A program made the position numbers and the translations under genes. A stretch of 64,000 nt of DNA from Adhaeribacter rhizoryzae (GTDB lineage Bacteria; Bacteroidota; Bacteroidia; Cytophagales; Hymenobacteraceae). Position 1 is the stretch's first letter, and each line of letters begins with the position of its first letter. Below, one piece after another: positions 44,124 through 53,500 of the stretch. The stretch is taken from contig NZ_VWSF01000014.1 in assembly GCF_008629685.1 (NCBI RefSeq), forward strand, positions 96,579 through 160,578, read 5' to 3'. The notes beneath the pieces are model-generated. The model was not told the origin of the DNA, searched no databases, and saw nothing but the letters and a program-made list of their open reading frames with translations.

Positions 44124-44738
44124 TTATTCTTCCTCGTTTACTTTTTTGTATGCATTAATAAGTTTATGCCCTTTAAGGGTAGCAATGCCTAACATAAAAT
44201 GCTCCAGGCATTCCAGTTGCACCTCGCCAATATTGAACTGGTCGGGCGGAAAAATATCGGGGTTAAAAACAAGCTCAATTTGGGCCAGGCGCAATCGGCT
44301 CATCATTTCCACATCTAAATCAGCCCGAAAAAGGCCTTCTTTCATGCCGCGCCGGATATTAGCTTTAACTGTAGCCAGAATAAAATTTGTTTTATGCTCG
44401 TTAAACAGGTTCCAGGCGCCCGGATGATATTTTTGCAGGTCGTAAAATACGGAGGGATGTAACTGCGAAAACAATCTTTTGTTCAGGGCCATAATCCGTA
44501 ATAATTCCTCTACTGCATTAGCCGATGCATTCGTTGTTTCTGCACAGCCACATTCGTTGGCCTGGAGATGCAACTCAATTACCGCCTTTACCAATTCGTC
44601 TTTATTTTCAAACCATTTGTAAAGTGTTTTCTTCGACATTGCCAATTGCAGGGCAATATCATCCATCGAAACACTTTTAATTCCCCGGCGGCAAAATAGC
44701 CGGAACGACTCAGTCAAAATTTTGTCTTTTACTTCCAC
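44124..44738 (-). CDS. TetR/AcrR-family transcriptional regulator, first efflux operon
   Basis: 204 residues. N-terminal helix-turn-helix: ILTESFRLFCRRGIKSVSMDDIALQLAMSKKTLYKWFENKDELV. Ligand domain beyond about residue 60. It starts the tetR-tolC-adaptor-RND operon, so it likely represses its own operon and is released by a pump substrate. Promoter and palindromic operators are visible upstream (44739-44787). Confidence 0.92.
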   Translation of the reverse strand: MEVKDKILTESFRLFCRRGIKSVSMDDIALQLAMSKKTLYKWFENKDELVKAVIELHLQANECGCAETTNASANAVEELLRIMALNKRLFSQLHPSVFYDLQKYHPGAWNLFNEHKTNFILATVKANIRRGMKEGLFRADLDVEMMSRLRLAQIELVFNPDIFPPDQFNIGEVQLECLEHFMLGIATLKGHKLINAYKKVNEEE

Positions 44739-44787
44739 TGTTTAGCTTAAACAATACAAAACTATAGAAACTTTTATTGTTTCCAAA
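44739..44787 (-). promoter_or_regulatory. Promoter and candidate TetR operators of the first efflux operon
   Basis: On the minus strand TTTG (44784-44787) and TAGTTTTG (44757-44764) are separated by 19 bases, the Bacteroidetes -33/-7 promoter spacing. The palindromes GAAAC-N7-GTTTC (44767-44783, in the spacer) and TGTTTA-GCT-TAAACA (44739-44753, at the start point) overlap it, as expected for a repressor that blocks polymerase. Operators are inference. Confidence 0.65.
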
Positions 44788-45426
44788 GTTTCCTGTAGAA
44801 TAATTTTAATAATCATTTTAACATTTCTAACACCTAAATATTGCTACTAATTCGGCATTTAAAAGACCGAACAAAGGTGTTAGGGGTAGCCGTTAATCCA
44901 AAAAGTTAATCGGTGAATAGGTATTCTTTTCGGCTGAATGACGGAAAACAGGACTTAAAAGGTTTTTGAGGCAGGTGAAACTCAGCTGGTATTAGGTTAA
45001 GAAACCTCTGAACACCAGGAATTAAACCAGGTTAAGAGAAGCATTATTTTACTTGAGCTTGCGTATTAAAGGTAGGTAGCACTATCCTAGTGGCGTAATA
45101 TTTAAAATTAATTTCAAGCTAACACTTCTAATAAGCGGCTCATATTCTGAATATTATAAATAATTAACTAATATTTCGGAACAGCTATTTTCAGATAATT
45201 CAAGCAGCGAGGCTACTAAAGTCAACCCGGCTTTTCGGGCATTCAGCCTATGCCTTAAGCCATTCAGCAAACTAAAATTTTAACGCGCTTAAGCGTAGCC
45301 CATCTTTGTATTGGAGGCAGGCAAAAAATGAAATATTCAGGTCTTGTTCATACCAAACTAAATATTTCTTTTTCCTAAACCTGTTTGCCTAACCCCATTA
45401 ATACGCCCTGATAAACTAACACAACT
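44788..45426. other. Gene-free gap, about 640 bases
   Basis: Lies between the tetR promoter and the C10 protease start. I see no ORF of note and no palindrome or repeat matching those elsewhere. It may contain the protease promoter, but no clear TAnnTTTG box near the start. Confidence 0.4.
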
Positions 45427-48027
45427 ATGAAAAAAATTTACTTAATGCTGCTGGCCTGCCTAATTTTCTGGCAAAGCAGCCTGGCCAAAGAGGTACCTGA
45501 GGCAGATGCCCAGAGAGTAGCCAGCAACTTTTTAACTAAAGTTATGCCCCTGCGGGCCAATGGCCGCAGCACCTTAACCTTAACTTTGGTGCACCGCGAG
45601 CTAGCAAAAGCCGCTGCTACCAACGCTCCTAAAAAGCCCCAGCCCTTTTATTATGTGTTTTCGGCTAAAGAAACCGGCGGAACGGTGTTTGTGGCGGCCG
45701 ACGACCGCGTAACGCCAATACTGGGTTATACTTTAAAAGGCGGGTACGATCCGGCTAAAATGCCGCCGAGCTTAATAAAATGGCTCGAAAACTATAAAAA
45801 CGAAATCCGGTTTGCCGAAAAACAGGCTACTGCTAACCCTACCGCCCAAAGCGCCTGGCAAGATTTAAAAACCGGCGACAAAACCAGCTCCAGTTCCGAC
45901 TTAACCACCGCCGAAGAAGTAGATCCTTTGCTTACGACTACCTGGAACCAATCGCCGTATTACAACGAATTGTGCCCTTACGATAATGCGGCCAGACAAA
46001 AAGCCGTAACCGGCTGCGTAGCTACTGCCATGGCCCAGATTATGCGCTACTGGAAATATCCGGCCAAAGGCAGCGGTTTTCACTCGTACAACCACGAAAA
46101 ATACGGCACTTTATCGGCTAACTTTAGCAATACCACTTACGACTGGAACAACATGCCCAATCGGCTAACCGGCCCTAATGCTGCTGTGGCTACCTTAATG
46201 CAAAATATTGGGGTAAGTGTTGATATGAACTACGATGTAGCAGCCAACGGCGGTAGCGGTGCTTACGTTATTTCGTCGGCGAGCCCGGTGCAACATTGTT
46301 CTGAATATGCTTTAAAAACTTACTTTGGCTACACCGAAGTGAAAGGTGTAGAACGGAATGATTACACCCTTAGCGCCTGGATCGAACTCCTGAAAAAAGA
46401 ATTAAGTGAAGGCCGGCCCATTTTGTACGCTGGTTTCGGCAGCGGCGGCGGCCACGCGTTTGTCTGCGACGGCTACGACCAGAATAATATGTTTCACATG
46501 AACTGGGGCTGGGATGGTGCGTACGATGGCTTTTTTGCCATCTCGGCGCTAAACCCGAGTGGGGTTGGTACCGGCGGCGGCACCGGCGGTTTTAACAGCA
46601 ACCAGCAAGCCGTTATTAATATTAAAGCCCCTACTAACACCCCTCAGGAGCAAACCAGCAAACTGGAACTTTACGAAAATGTAACCATTAATGCCAGTAC
46701 CGTTAATTTTGGGGGCGCCTTTACGGTGCATACCGATATTATTAACCGGGGCACCGGCACGTTCCAGGGCGATTACGCAGCAGCGATTTTTGATGAGGCT
46801 GGTACCTTTATTGAATTTGTGCAAACTTTTACCGGCAACGAATTACAAGCTAACTACCACTACACCGAAGGCATTGATTTTAAAACCGACGGCATGGCTT
46901 CTTTGCTGCCCGGCAACTACAATATTTACATTTATGCCCGCACAACCGGCGGCCAATGGGAACAAGTTAAAGGCGGCACCTTTACCGCTGGCGTTACTTT
47001 AAAAGTAGTTAATAACAACACCATCGATTTATTTGCCGCTTTCTCTACCCCAAAACCAAACGAAATATACCAGGGCAAAAAAATTGTAATTACTTCGGCC
47101 ATTAAAAACAACGGCACGGCTGCTTACAGCGGCTTACTAGACGTAAGTTTATATAACCTGGATGGCGAACATGCCTTTACCATCGAGCAGAAACAGGTAA
47201 ACCAATTGTGTAAATCTTGCAACACCAGCGCCATTACTTTTACTAACGAAAACTTAAATATTGAGCCGGGCACCTATTTATTGGCCATGCAGCACCACAC
47301 CGATGCCGATGGCTGGCAACTAACCGGCTCGGCCAAATTCGCGAACCCCGTAAAAGTGGTGGTACAGGTAGCGCCCATCAGCGGCGATCAGTACGAAGAT
47401 AACAACACCGTTGCCAAAGCTTATACCCTGCCGCTGAACTTTAACGGTACCACCGCCCGGGTAACTACTAACGGCACCAATATTCACGTAGGCACCGATT
47501 ACGATTATTTTAAACTGAATTTACCGGCCGGTAAGAAATACGAAATCTCGGTGCGGGTACACGACTCTTATGCGGCTACCGATAACAATACTTATACCAA
47601 CGATGTACTTTTTTCTTTGTCGGAAGATGGCCAGGAATGGACCGAGGCTTTTGATGATGAAATGGAAGAACCCCTAGAAGTAGAAGGCGGCAAAACCCTG
47701 TACGCCAATGTAGCGCCGTATTTCCAGGGCGAAACCGGTACTTACTTGTTAGATATAACGGTTAAAGAAATGATAACCACCGGCATTGAAGACGACCTGG
47801 AAGATTTAGCAGTACAAGCGTATCCGAACCCTACTACCGGCATTCTGCACCTGCAGCAGAAAAAGGATTTCCAGCAATATTCCCTGGTGTCGCTTACCGG
47901 ACAAGTACTCCTGGAAGTACCGAAAAACACTTCCCGGTTAGATATTTCGCACTTGCCCACCGGCATCTATATGCTTCGGATACAAACAGAAGAAGGCTAC
48001 CAGGTACAAAAAATTCTAAAAAAATAA
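45427..48027 (+). CDS. C10-family cysteine protease with T9SS C-terminal domain
   Basis: 866 residues. Signal peptide to residue 20, then an inhibitory prodomain of the SpeB/streptopain type (residues 21-165, ending with VFVAADDRVTPILGYTL), then the C10 catalytic domain with Cys197 in TGCVATAMAQIM and His343 in GGGHAFVCDGY. A middle part (about 405-640) has CARDB-like beta-sandwich repeats. A PPC-like domain (YEDNNTVAKAYTLPL, about 650-780) and a C-terminal T9SS sorting domain (YPNPTTGILHLQQ, about 795-866) follow. Exported to the surface through the type IX system and likely digests proteins. A lipoprotein gene starts 2 bases after the stop. Confidence 0.93.
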   Translation: MKKIYLMLLACLIFWQSSLAKEVPEADAQRVASNFLTKVMPLRANGRSTLTLTLVHRELAKAAATNAPKKPQPFYYVFSAKETGGTVFVAADDRVTPILGYTLKGGYDPAKMPPSLIKWLENYKNEIRFAEKQATANPTAQSAWQDLKTGDKTSSSSDLTTAEEVDPLLTTTWNQSPYYNELCPYDNAARQKAVTGCVATAMAQIMRYWKYPAKGSGFHSYNHEKYGTLSANFSNTTYDWNNMPNRLTGPNAAVATLMQNIGVSVDMNYDVAANGGSGAYVISSASPVQHCSEYALKTYFGYTEVKGVERNDYTLSAWIELLKKELSEGRPILYAGFGSGGGHAFVCDGYDQNNMFHMNWGWDGAYDGFFAISALNPSGVGTGGGTGGFNSNQQAVINIKAPTNTPQEQTSKLELYENVTINASTVNFGGAFTVHTDIINRGTGTFQGDYAAAIFDEAGTFIEFVQTFTGNELQANYHYTEGIDFKTDGMASLLPGNYNIYIYARTTGGQWEQVKGGTFTAGVTLKVVNNNTIDLFAAFSTPKPNEIYQGKKIVITSAIKNNGTAAYSGLLDVSLYNLDGEHAFTIEQKQVNQLCKSCNTSAITFTNENLNIEPGTYLLAMQHHTDADGWQLTGSAKFANPVKVVVQVAPISGDQYEDNNTVAKAYTLPLNFNGTTARVTTNGTNIHVGTDYDYFKLNLPAGKKYEISVRVHDSYAATDNNTYTNDVLFSLSEDGQEWTEAFDDEMEEPLEVEGGKTLYANVAPYFQGETGTYLLDITVKEMITTGIEDDLEDLAVQAYPNPTTGILHLQQKKDFQQYSLVSLTGQVLLEVPKNTSRLDISHLPTGIYMLRIQTEEGYQVQKILKK

Positions 48028-48029
48028 TT

Positions 48030-48554
48030 ATGTATAAATATTTAACTTGCTTGTGCCTGCTGGCCTTTATGGCCGGTAGCTGCCGTAACACCAAACCACC
48101 CATGACGCAAAACCAGGAAAGTACTCAGCTTGATTTTACAGCCGGTCCGCCTACGATTGTGTATAAAACCAAGCGCGACTACTCCGATAAAGTAGCGGTA
48201 ATATTTAATGCCGAAAAAACCGCTATCGTGGCTTACCCGCACCCGCAAGATATTGCTAAAAAGGGAAATAGGGTAAAACCCACCGTACTAGCGCAAGGCT
48301 ATTTATTAGATAACCAGGGCTTGAACGAAAACGCGGCATTTACCCAATACACCTTTGAAGAATACGCCGCCTTAGCCAAAGCCCCAACCCTAGCCGAACT
48401 AAAAGCCAGCATTATTGATAAAGAGCCTTTTACCGAATTATGCCATTGCGGTAACCGCAACCAGTTTACTTCCCTGGAGCAAGACCTGAACCAACTAATA
48501 ACCCGCAGACTGGTACCTTGCCAATCCTTTACCGCCCACTCTAAACAGAGATAA
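48030..48554 (+). CDS. Lipoprotein tightly linked to the C10 protease gene
   Basis: 174 residues. Lipobox FMAGSC (Cys18). Mature domain: PPTIVYKTKRDYSDKVAVIFNAEKTAIVAYPHPQDI, LLDNQGLNENAAFTQYTFEEYAALAKAPTLAELKASIIDKEPFTELCHCGNR. I recognise this shape from other Bacteroidetes proteins (YKTK.DYS..V.V...), but no function is known. Its start is 2 bases after the protease stop, so the two are translated as a pair; a membrane-side partner or inhibitor of the protease is a possibility. Confidence 0.7.
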   Translation: MYKYLTCLCLLAFMAGSCRNTKPPMTQNQESTQLDFTAGPPTIVYKTKRDYSDKVAVIFNAEKTAIVAYPHPQDIAKKGNRVKPTVLAQGYLLDNQGLNENAAFTQYTFEEYAALAKAPTLAELKASIIDKEPFTELCHCGNRNQFTSLEQDLNQLITRRLVPCQSFTAHSKQR

Positions 48555-48688
48555 AATATTATTTATCAAACATAATTAGAAAGGCAGCTCTTGGGCTGCT
48601 TTTTTAGCTTTCGCCTGTAGGATATTCTTCTGGGGAAGATTAACCCTTCCGCCCTCCGGGCACCTTCCCTAAATTAGAGAAGAAGTTG

Positions 48689-48728
48689 CGGCTAATGCAT
48701 AGGATAGGCCTAAGTTTTGCATTAGCCG
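48689..48728. repeat. Perfect 11-bp inverted repeat within repeat block copy B
   Basis: CGGCTAATGCA (48689-48699) pairs with TGCATTAGCCG (48718-48728). It sits next to module 1 of the mosaic repeat, so the two hairpins are adjacent. Confidence 0.6.
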
Positions 48729-48869
48729 GGCTCCCCGCCTTGGCTAAGGAGGGGCAGGGGTGGTTTGATTATTTGGTGACCAAACGAGCCCCGTCGGCCG
48801 TAAGGCAACTTAGGTATTCAAAACCAGTTAAAACCTCCGCCTTGAAAGATGGAAGCTTTTAAAAGATAA
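48723..48869. repeat. Mosaic intergenic repeat block, copy B
   Basis: Module 1 (48723-48765) contains ctccccgccttggctaagga and is inverted relative to copy A. Module 2 (gaccaaacgagccccgtcgg... 48778-48814; ttgaaagatggaagctttta 48842-48861) is direct relative to copy A. The different orientation of the modules shows that they move or are shuffled separately. The 582-base gap here carries no gene. Confidence 0.5.
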
Positions 48870-49136
48870 ACAGATAAAATTATTTATGGAATAATAATTA
48901 GAAGAAGAAATTTACCTGGCTAGAAGAATTTACTAAACGCTATATTTTAAGTTAACGTAAAAAGCTGGAATTTCTGGTTGCTTATATTTTGAACACACTT
49001 ACAGGTTAAATAAAATATTCACTTAAGTTAAATCAAGAAATATTATATAAATATTTATTAATATTTCTTTTTGGCATAGTGTTTGGAAATATCAACGCAG
49101 ATTAAGAGTAAGTTTATCAACTTTAAAGACTTTGTT

Positions 49137-49697
49137 ATGAAAAAGGTTAGTTTAATATTCAGCCTGATTTTATTAGTAGCAATAATGATTACTTCGGTTC
49201 AGGTGCAAGCCCAGGAAAAAAGAGGCTGGAGCCCCCAGGCCAAAGGAACGGTAATTGGTGCGGGTACCGGGGCTGCTGCCGGTGCTATTATTCATAAGCG
49301 TAACCGGGTAGCCGGTGGCGTAGTAGGTGGTGTAGTAGGCGGCGCCGCTGGTTATGCCATTGGTAAGCACAAAGACAATAAAAATAAAGAAGCCGCCCGT
49401 GTGGCTGCTGCTAACCGGGCCGCTGCCGAACGGGCTACCGCCGCTAACCGGGCCGCCGCTAAACGCGAAACGGTAGCCGCCAAGAAATCCAGCGCACCCG
49501 CTAAACAAGCTATTGCGGCTAATCAGCCTGCTGCCACACCGGTTGCTAACGGATTTGCTGCTGCTTCTACCGGCATGTACGCCGCTAATGGCGTAGATTT
49601 AGGCCGCATTTTGGCTGCCGGTTACTTACCTAACGAACACTACGGCGATTCTTCTAAACCGTATCATACTTCGGAATATCGCCGGAAAAGCTGGTAA
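49137..49697 (+). CDS. Glycine-zipper envelope protein (YMGG-like)
   Basis: 186 residues from the ATG at 49137 (an upstream frame has a long unlikely leader). Signal peptide (to VQAQ), then a glycine zipper AKGTVIGAGTGAAAGAIIHKRNRVAGGVVGGVVGGAAGYAIG (about residues 35-76) with GxxxG spacing, a membrane-inserting motif. An Ala/Arg/Lys-rich tail (AARVAAANRAAAERATAANRAAAKRE) is probably helical. A C-terminal segment (LPNEHYGDSSKPYHTSEYRRKSW) is conserved in related proteins. Function unknown, envelope-located. Confidence 0.75.
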   Translation: MKKVSLIFSLILLVAIMITSVQVQAQEKRGWSPQAKGTVIGAGTGAAAGAIIHKRNRVAGGVVGGVVGGAAGYAIGKHKDNKNKEAARVAAANRAAAERATAANRAAAKRETVAAKKSSAPAKQAIAANQPAATPVANGFAAASTGMYAANGVDLGRILAAGYLPNEHYGDSSKPYHTSEYRRKSW

Positions 49698-49722
49698 AAA
49701 GTTTTACACCATTATAATATTA

Positions 49723-49753
49723 AAACCCAGGCGATATCGCCTGGGTTTTTTAA
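49723..49753 (+). terminator. Terminator of the glycine-zipper gene
   Basis: AAAACCCAGGCGAT pairs with ATCGCCTGGGTTTT and a T run follows. Ends the gene about 30 bases after the stop. Confidence 0.85.
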
Positions 49754-49823
49754 TAACCCTAATCCCTATAAATAAGTAAAAGCATCTATATTTAAATTTT
49801 ACTATAATTAAATATCTTGTTCT

Positions 49824-50282
49824 ATGAAACCAATCCTATATAGTTTACTCATTGCTTTTCTGTTTACTGCTTGTGCTAAATCCGGTGAAACAGTAAACGT
49901 ACAGGCACTCAATCAGCAATTTATTAGCGCCTGGAACAATAAAGATGCTGATAAAATAACCTCTTTACTGGCCGAAGATGTTCATTTTTTGCAAGGCGAG
50001 GTCCATTTTAACGGCAAATCAGAAGTAGCTGATAAGTGGGTCCGGGCTACCGTTGGCACTATCGCAGATTTAAAAACTAATGTGGTTAGTTCGGCTACCG
50101 ATAGCGAGATTGCTTATGAAGGCGGCACTTTTTCGGTGGATGTTTTGCCTGAAGAACCCGACCAGCCGCATGGCTACGGCGAAGGTAATTTTTTGCTGCT
50201 CTGGAAAAAAGATAAAGAAGGCAACTGGAAACTGAGCTACGCCCAACTGGAAGATTTACCCGTTGAAGCCCGCAACAAATAA
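49824..50282 (+). CDS. NTF2-like (SnoaL/DUF4440) lipoprotein
   Basis: 152 residues. Lipobox LFTACAKS (Cys17). NTF2 fold layout: QALNQQFISAWNNKDADKITSLLAEDVHFLQGEVHFNGKSEVADKWVRATVGTI, then beta strands SEIAYEGGTFSVDV and FLLLWKKDKEGNWKLSYAQ. Such small proteins hold hydrophobic ligands; no catalytic residues can be assigned. Separate transcription unit. Confidence 0.8.
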   Translation: MKPILYSLLIAFLFTACAKSGETVNVQALNQQFISAWNNKDADKITSLLAEDVHFLQGEVHFNGKSEVADKWVRATVGTIADLKTNVVSSATDSEIAYEGGTFSVDVLPEEPDQPHGYGEGNFLLLWKKDKEGNWKLSYAQLEDLPVEARNK

Positions 50283-50349
50283 AATGGTTGTTTAACTAAT
50301 TGGCTGGCTATCGTTAAAAACAGGTATTGCGCTTAAAAGTACATTATTG

Positions 50350-50420
50350 GTCATCCTGAGCTTGTCGAAGGATCTATAACAGCATCATAAAATAATTAAT
50401 AGCTATTTCGACAAGCTCAA
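50350..50420. repeat. Dispersed TCATCCTGAGCTTG palindrome, copy 3
   Basis: tcatcctgagcttgtcgaag then gatctataacagcatcataa and a right end tttcgacaagctcaa. Closest to copy 1 (4979-5048), sharing the interior and the preceding acattattg. Lies in the gap before the second efflux operon's terminator. Confidence 0.7.
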
Positions 50421-50496
50421 CAGGACTATTACAATTTAAGTGCATAAATCACTGGTACTACAATCCTTTTCATATCGCAGTATAAAAAGCAAAACA

Positions 50497-50527
50497 AAAG
50501 CCCCGCTCATAACAAGCGGGGCTTTTT
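50497..50527. terminator. Bidirectional terminator between NTF2-like gene and the second RND operon
   Basis: AAAAGCCCCGCT pairs with AGCGGGGCTTTT around cataaca, and the flanks carry A and T runs. It ends the minus-strand RND operon and may serve the plus-strand lipoprotein gene as well. Confidence 0.85.
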
Positions 50528-50551
50528 TGGCTAAAAAAGAAAACAGGAAAA

Positions 50552-53500
50552 TTAATGGGCAAAACCTTCGCCGTCGTGGTCGTAATCTACTTTGGGGTAT
50601 AACTCCTGCAGCTCTGCCAGTTTCTTTTTACCGTAGGCAAAGCGGGTAATTACCAGGAATAATACCGGCACCACAAATAAGGCCAGGAAAGTAGCCGACA
50701 GCATCCCGCCTACTACCGTCCAGCCAATAGTTTGGCGGGCCACGGCCCCAGCCCCCGAAGCAAAAGCCAGCGGCAACACACCCAGGATAAAGGCCAGCGA
50801 AGTCATAATAATTGGGCGCAGACGGAGTTTTACGGCTTCAATGGTAGCGGTTAATACTTCCACACCGTGGTCTACGCGCTCTTTCGCAAATTCCACAATC
50901 AGAATCGCGTTCTTTGCCGCCAGACCAATCAGGGTAATTAAACCAATCTGCGCGTACACGTTGTTCGAAAGCTTAGGCAAAAATATTAAGGCCACAATCG
51001 CCCCAAAAGCACCCAGCGGCACCGCCAGCAACACCGAAAATGGTACCGACCAGCTCTCGTAAAGGGCCGCCAGTAATAAAAATACCAGCGTAATAGATAA
51101 AGCAAATATATAAATGGTGCTGTTGCCCGACGATAATTCTTCGCGACTTAAGCCGGAGAATTCGTAACCGTAACCTGCCGGTAACACTTGCGCGGCTACT
51201 TCTTCCAGGGCCTGAATAGCCTGTCCGGAACTGTAACCCGGCGCTGCGTTCCCATTTATTTCCGTGGACCGGAATAAATTATAGTGTGAAACTACCGGTG
51301 CATTTTCGGTTATTTTATGCGACACCAAGGCACTTAAAGGTACCTGCTGGCCTTGCCGGTTAAGTACATAATATTGCTGCAAATCCTGAATATTATCGCG
51401 GAAAGCCGTATCGGCCTGGGCTACAACTCTAAAGTTACGGCCGTACATGGTAAAGTCGTTTATGTACTGGCTTCCCATATACGTACTCATCGTCGAGAAA
51501 ACATCGGTTAAAGAAACACCTAATTTTTTCACTTTCTCCCGATCTACTTCCAGTTGGTAACCAGGCGTACGGGCTGTAAAGAAAGAGAAGGCGCCCGATA
51601 TTTCGGGGCGTTTCCGCACTTCGGCCAAAAAGGTATTTACCACACCTTCAAAGGCTTTTATATCGTCGGTGCTTTCGCGTTGTTGCAGCATAAAGCTAAA
51701 ACCACCGGTAGCACCTAAACCCGGAATAGCCGGTGGCGGCACCACCACAATATTCGCATCTTTAATTTTAGCAAACCGCTGTTGCAACGTTGGGATAATA
51801 CCTGCCAGTTGCTGGGCCTCCTCCTTCCGTTCTTTCCAGGGCTTTAGCTGCACAAAGATGGTACCGCTGTTAGACTTGATAGAGAAGTTCAGAATATTAA
51901 GCCCCGCAATAGCCGAATAATTATTAATGCCCGGCGTAGTACGTAATTCTTCCGAAATTTGCTTTAATACAGCAACCGTACGCGTACTGGAAGCCGCTTG
52001 CGGTAATTCAAACGTTACAAACAAACGGCCTTCGTCTTCGGTCGGGATAAAGCCGGTAGGCTTCATCTGGAATAAACCAACGGTACCCACATACAAACAT
52101 ACCAGTAAAATAAGTACCAGCGGCGCCGCTTTAATGCTCCGGCGTACCCCGTTGGAGTAAGAATGACTCACGCGGGCAAACCATTGGTTAAACTTATAAA
52201 AGAACTTGTTCAGGCCGCGCGAGTTTTCGTCCAGTTTCATCGGCTTCAGCATTAAAGAGCACAAAGCCGGCGTTAGCGTAAGGGCCACAAAGGCCGAAAT
52301 TAATACCGATATGGCAATGGTAATGGCAAACTGCTGATACAGCCGCCCCACAATACCCGGAATAAAACCAACTGGAATAAATACCGCTGCCAAGATTAAA
52401 GCAATGGCAATAACCGGCCCGGTAATATCTTTCATGGCCCGGCGGGTAGCTTCCTTCGCCGAAAGTCCTTCGTGATCAATATAATGCTGCACGGCTTCTA
52501 CCACCACAATGGCATCATCTACCACAATACCAATAGCCAGTACAAACCCAAATAAAGTAAGCGTGTTAATGGTAAAATCGAGCGGGATAAAGAAAATAAA
52601 GGTACCCACAATAGAAACCGGAATGGCCAGAATAGGAATAAGCGTGGCCCGCCAGTTTTGCAGGAACAAGAACACCACCAGAATTACCAGAATCAAGGCT
52701 TCCGCCAAAGTTTTAACCACCTCATCTATCGAAACCTGCACCACCGATACCGATTCGAAAGACACTTTATAATCCATATCGTTCGGGAAAGACTTTTTCA
52801 GGTTATCCAATGCGGCATAAACGCCGTCGGCGGTAGCAATGGCATTACTGCCCGGCGACTGGTACACCAGCAAAAAGGTAGCGGGTTTGCCGTTTACAAA
52901 GGCCTGCCGGGTATAATTAAAGCTGCCTAATTCAATTCGGGCTACATCGCGCAAGTAAACCAGCGAACCATCCTCGGGGCGGGTACGCACCACAATATTT
53001 TCGAACTGTTCTTGTCCGGTTAATTTGCCGTTTACCGTAAGCGGATATTCAAAGGCTTGGGTAGAGAACTGGGGCGCGCCACCTACCGAACCGGCGGCTA
53101 CCTGTACGTTCTGTTCCCGCAAAGCGGCAGCTACCTCGGTGGGTGCTACGCCCATTTGGGCCAGCTTATCGGGCCGTAACCAAACGCGCATACTAAATTC
53201 TTCACCTACAGTATTAATATCGCCTACGCCGGGTACCCGTAAAATCGCATCGCGGATGTAAATATTGGTGTAGTTATCTAAAAATTTAATATCGTGGGTA
53301 CCATTAGGCGAGTAAAAAGTTACTACCATCATAATGGTTGGGTTCCGCTTCCGCACGGTTAAACCCAAGCGCCGTACTTCTTCCGGCAAACGCGGTTCGG
53401 CAATACTTACCCGGTTCTGCACATCCAGGGTAGCAATATCAATATCGGTGCCTACTTCAAAGTTCACGTTCATCGACATTTGCCCCGTACTGGTGCTGTT

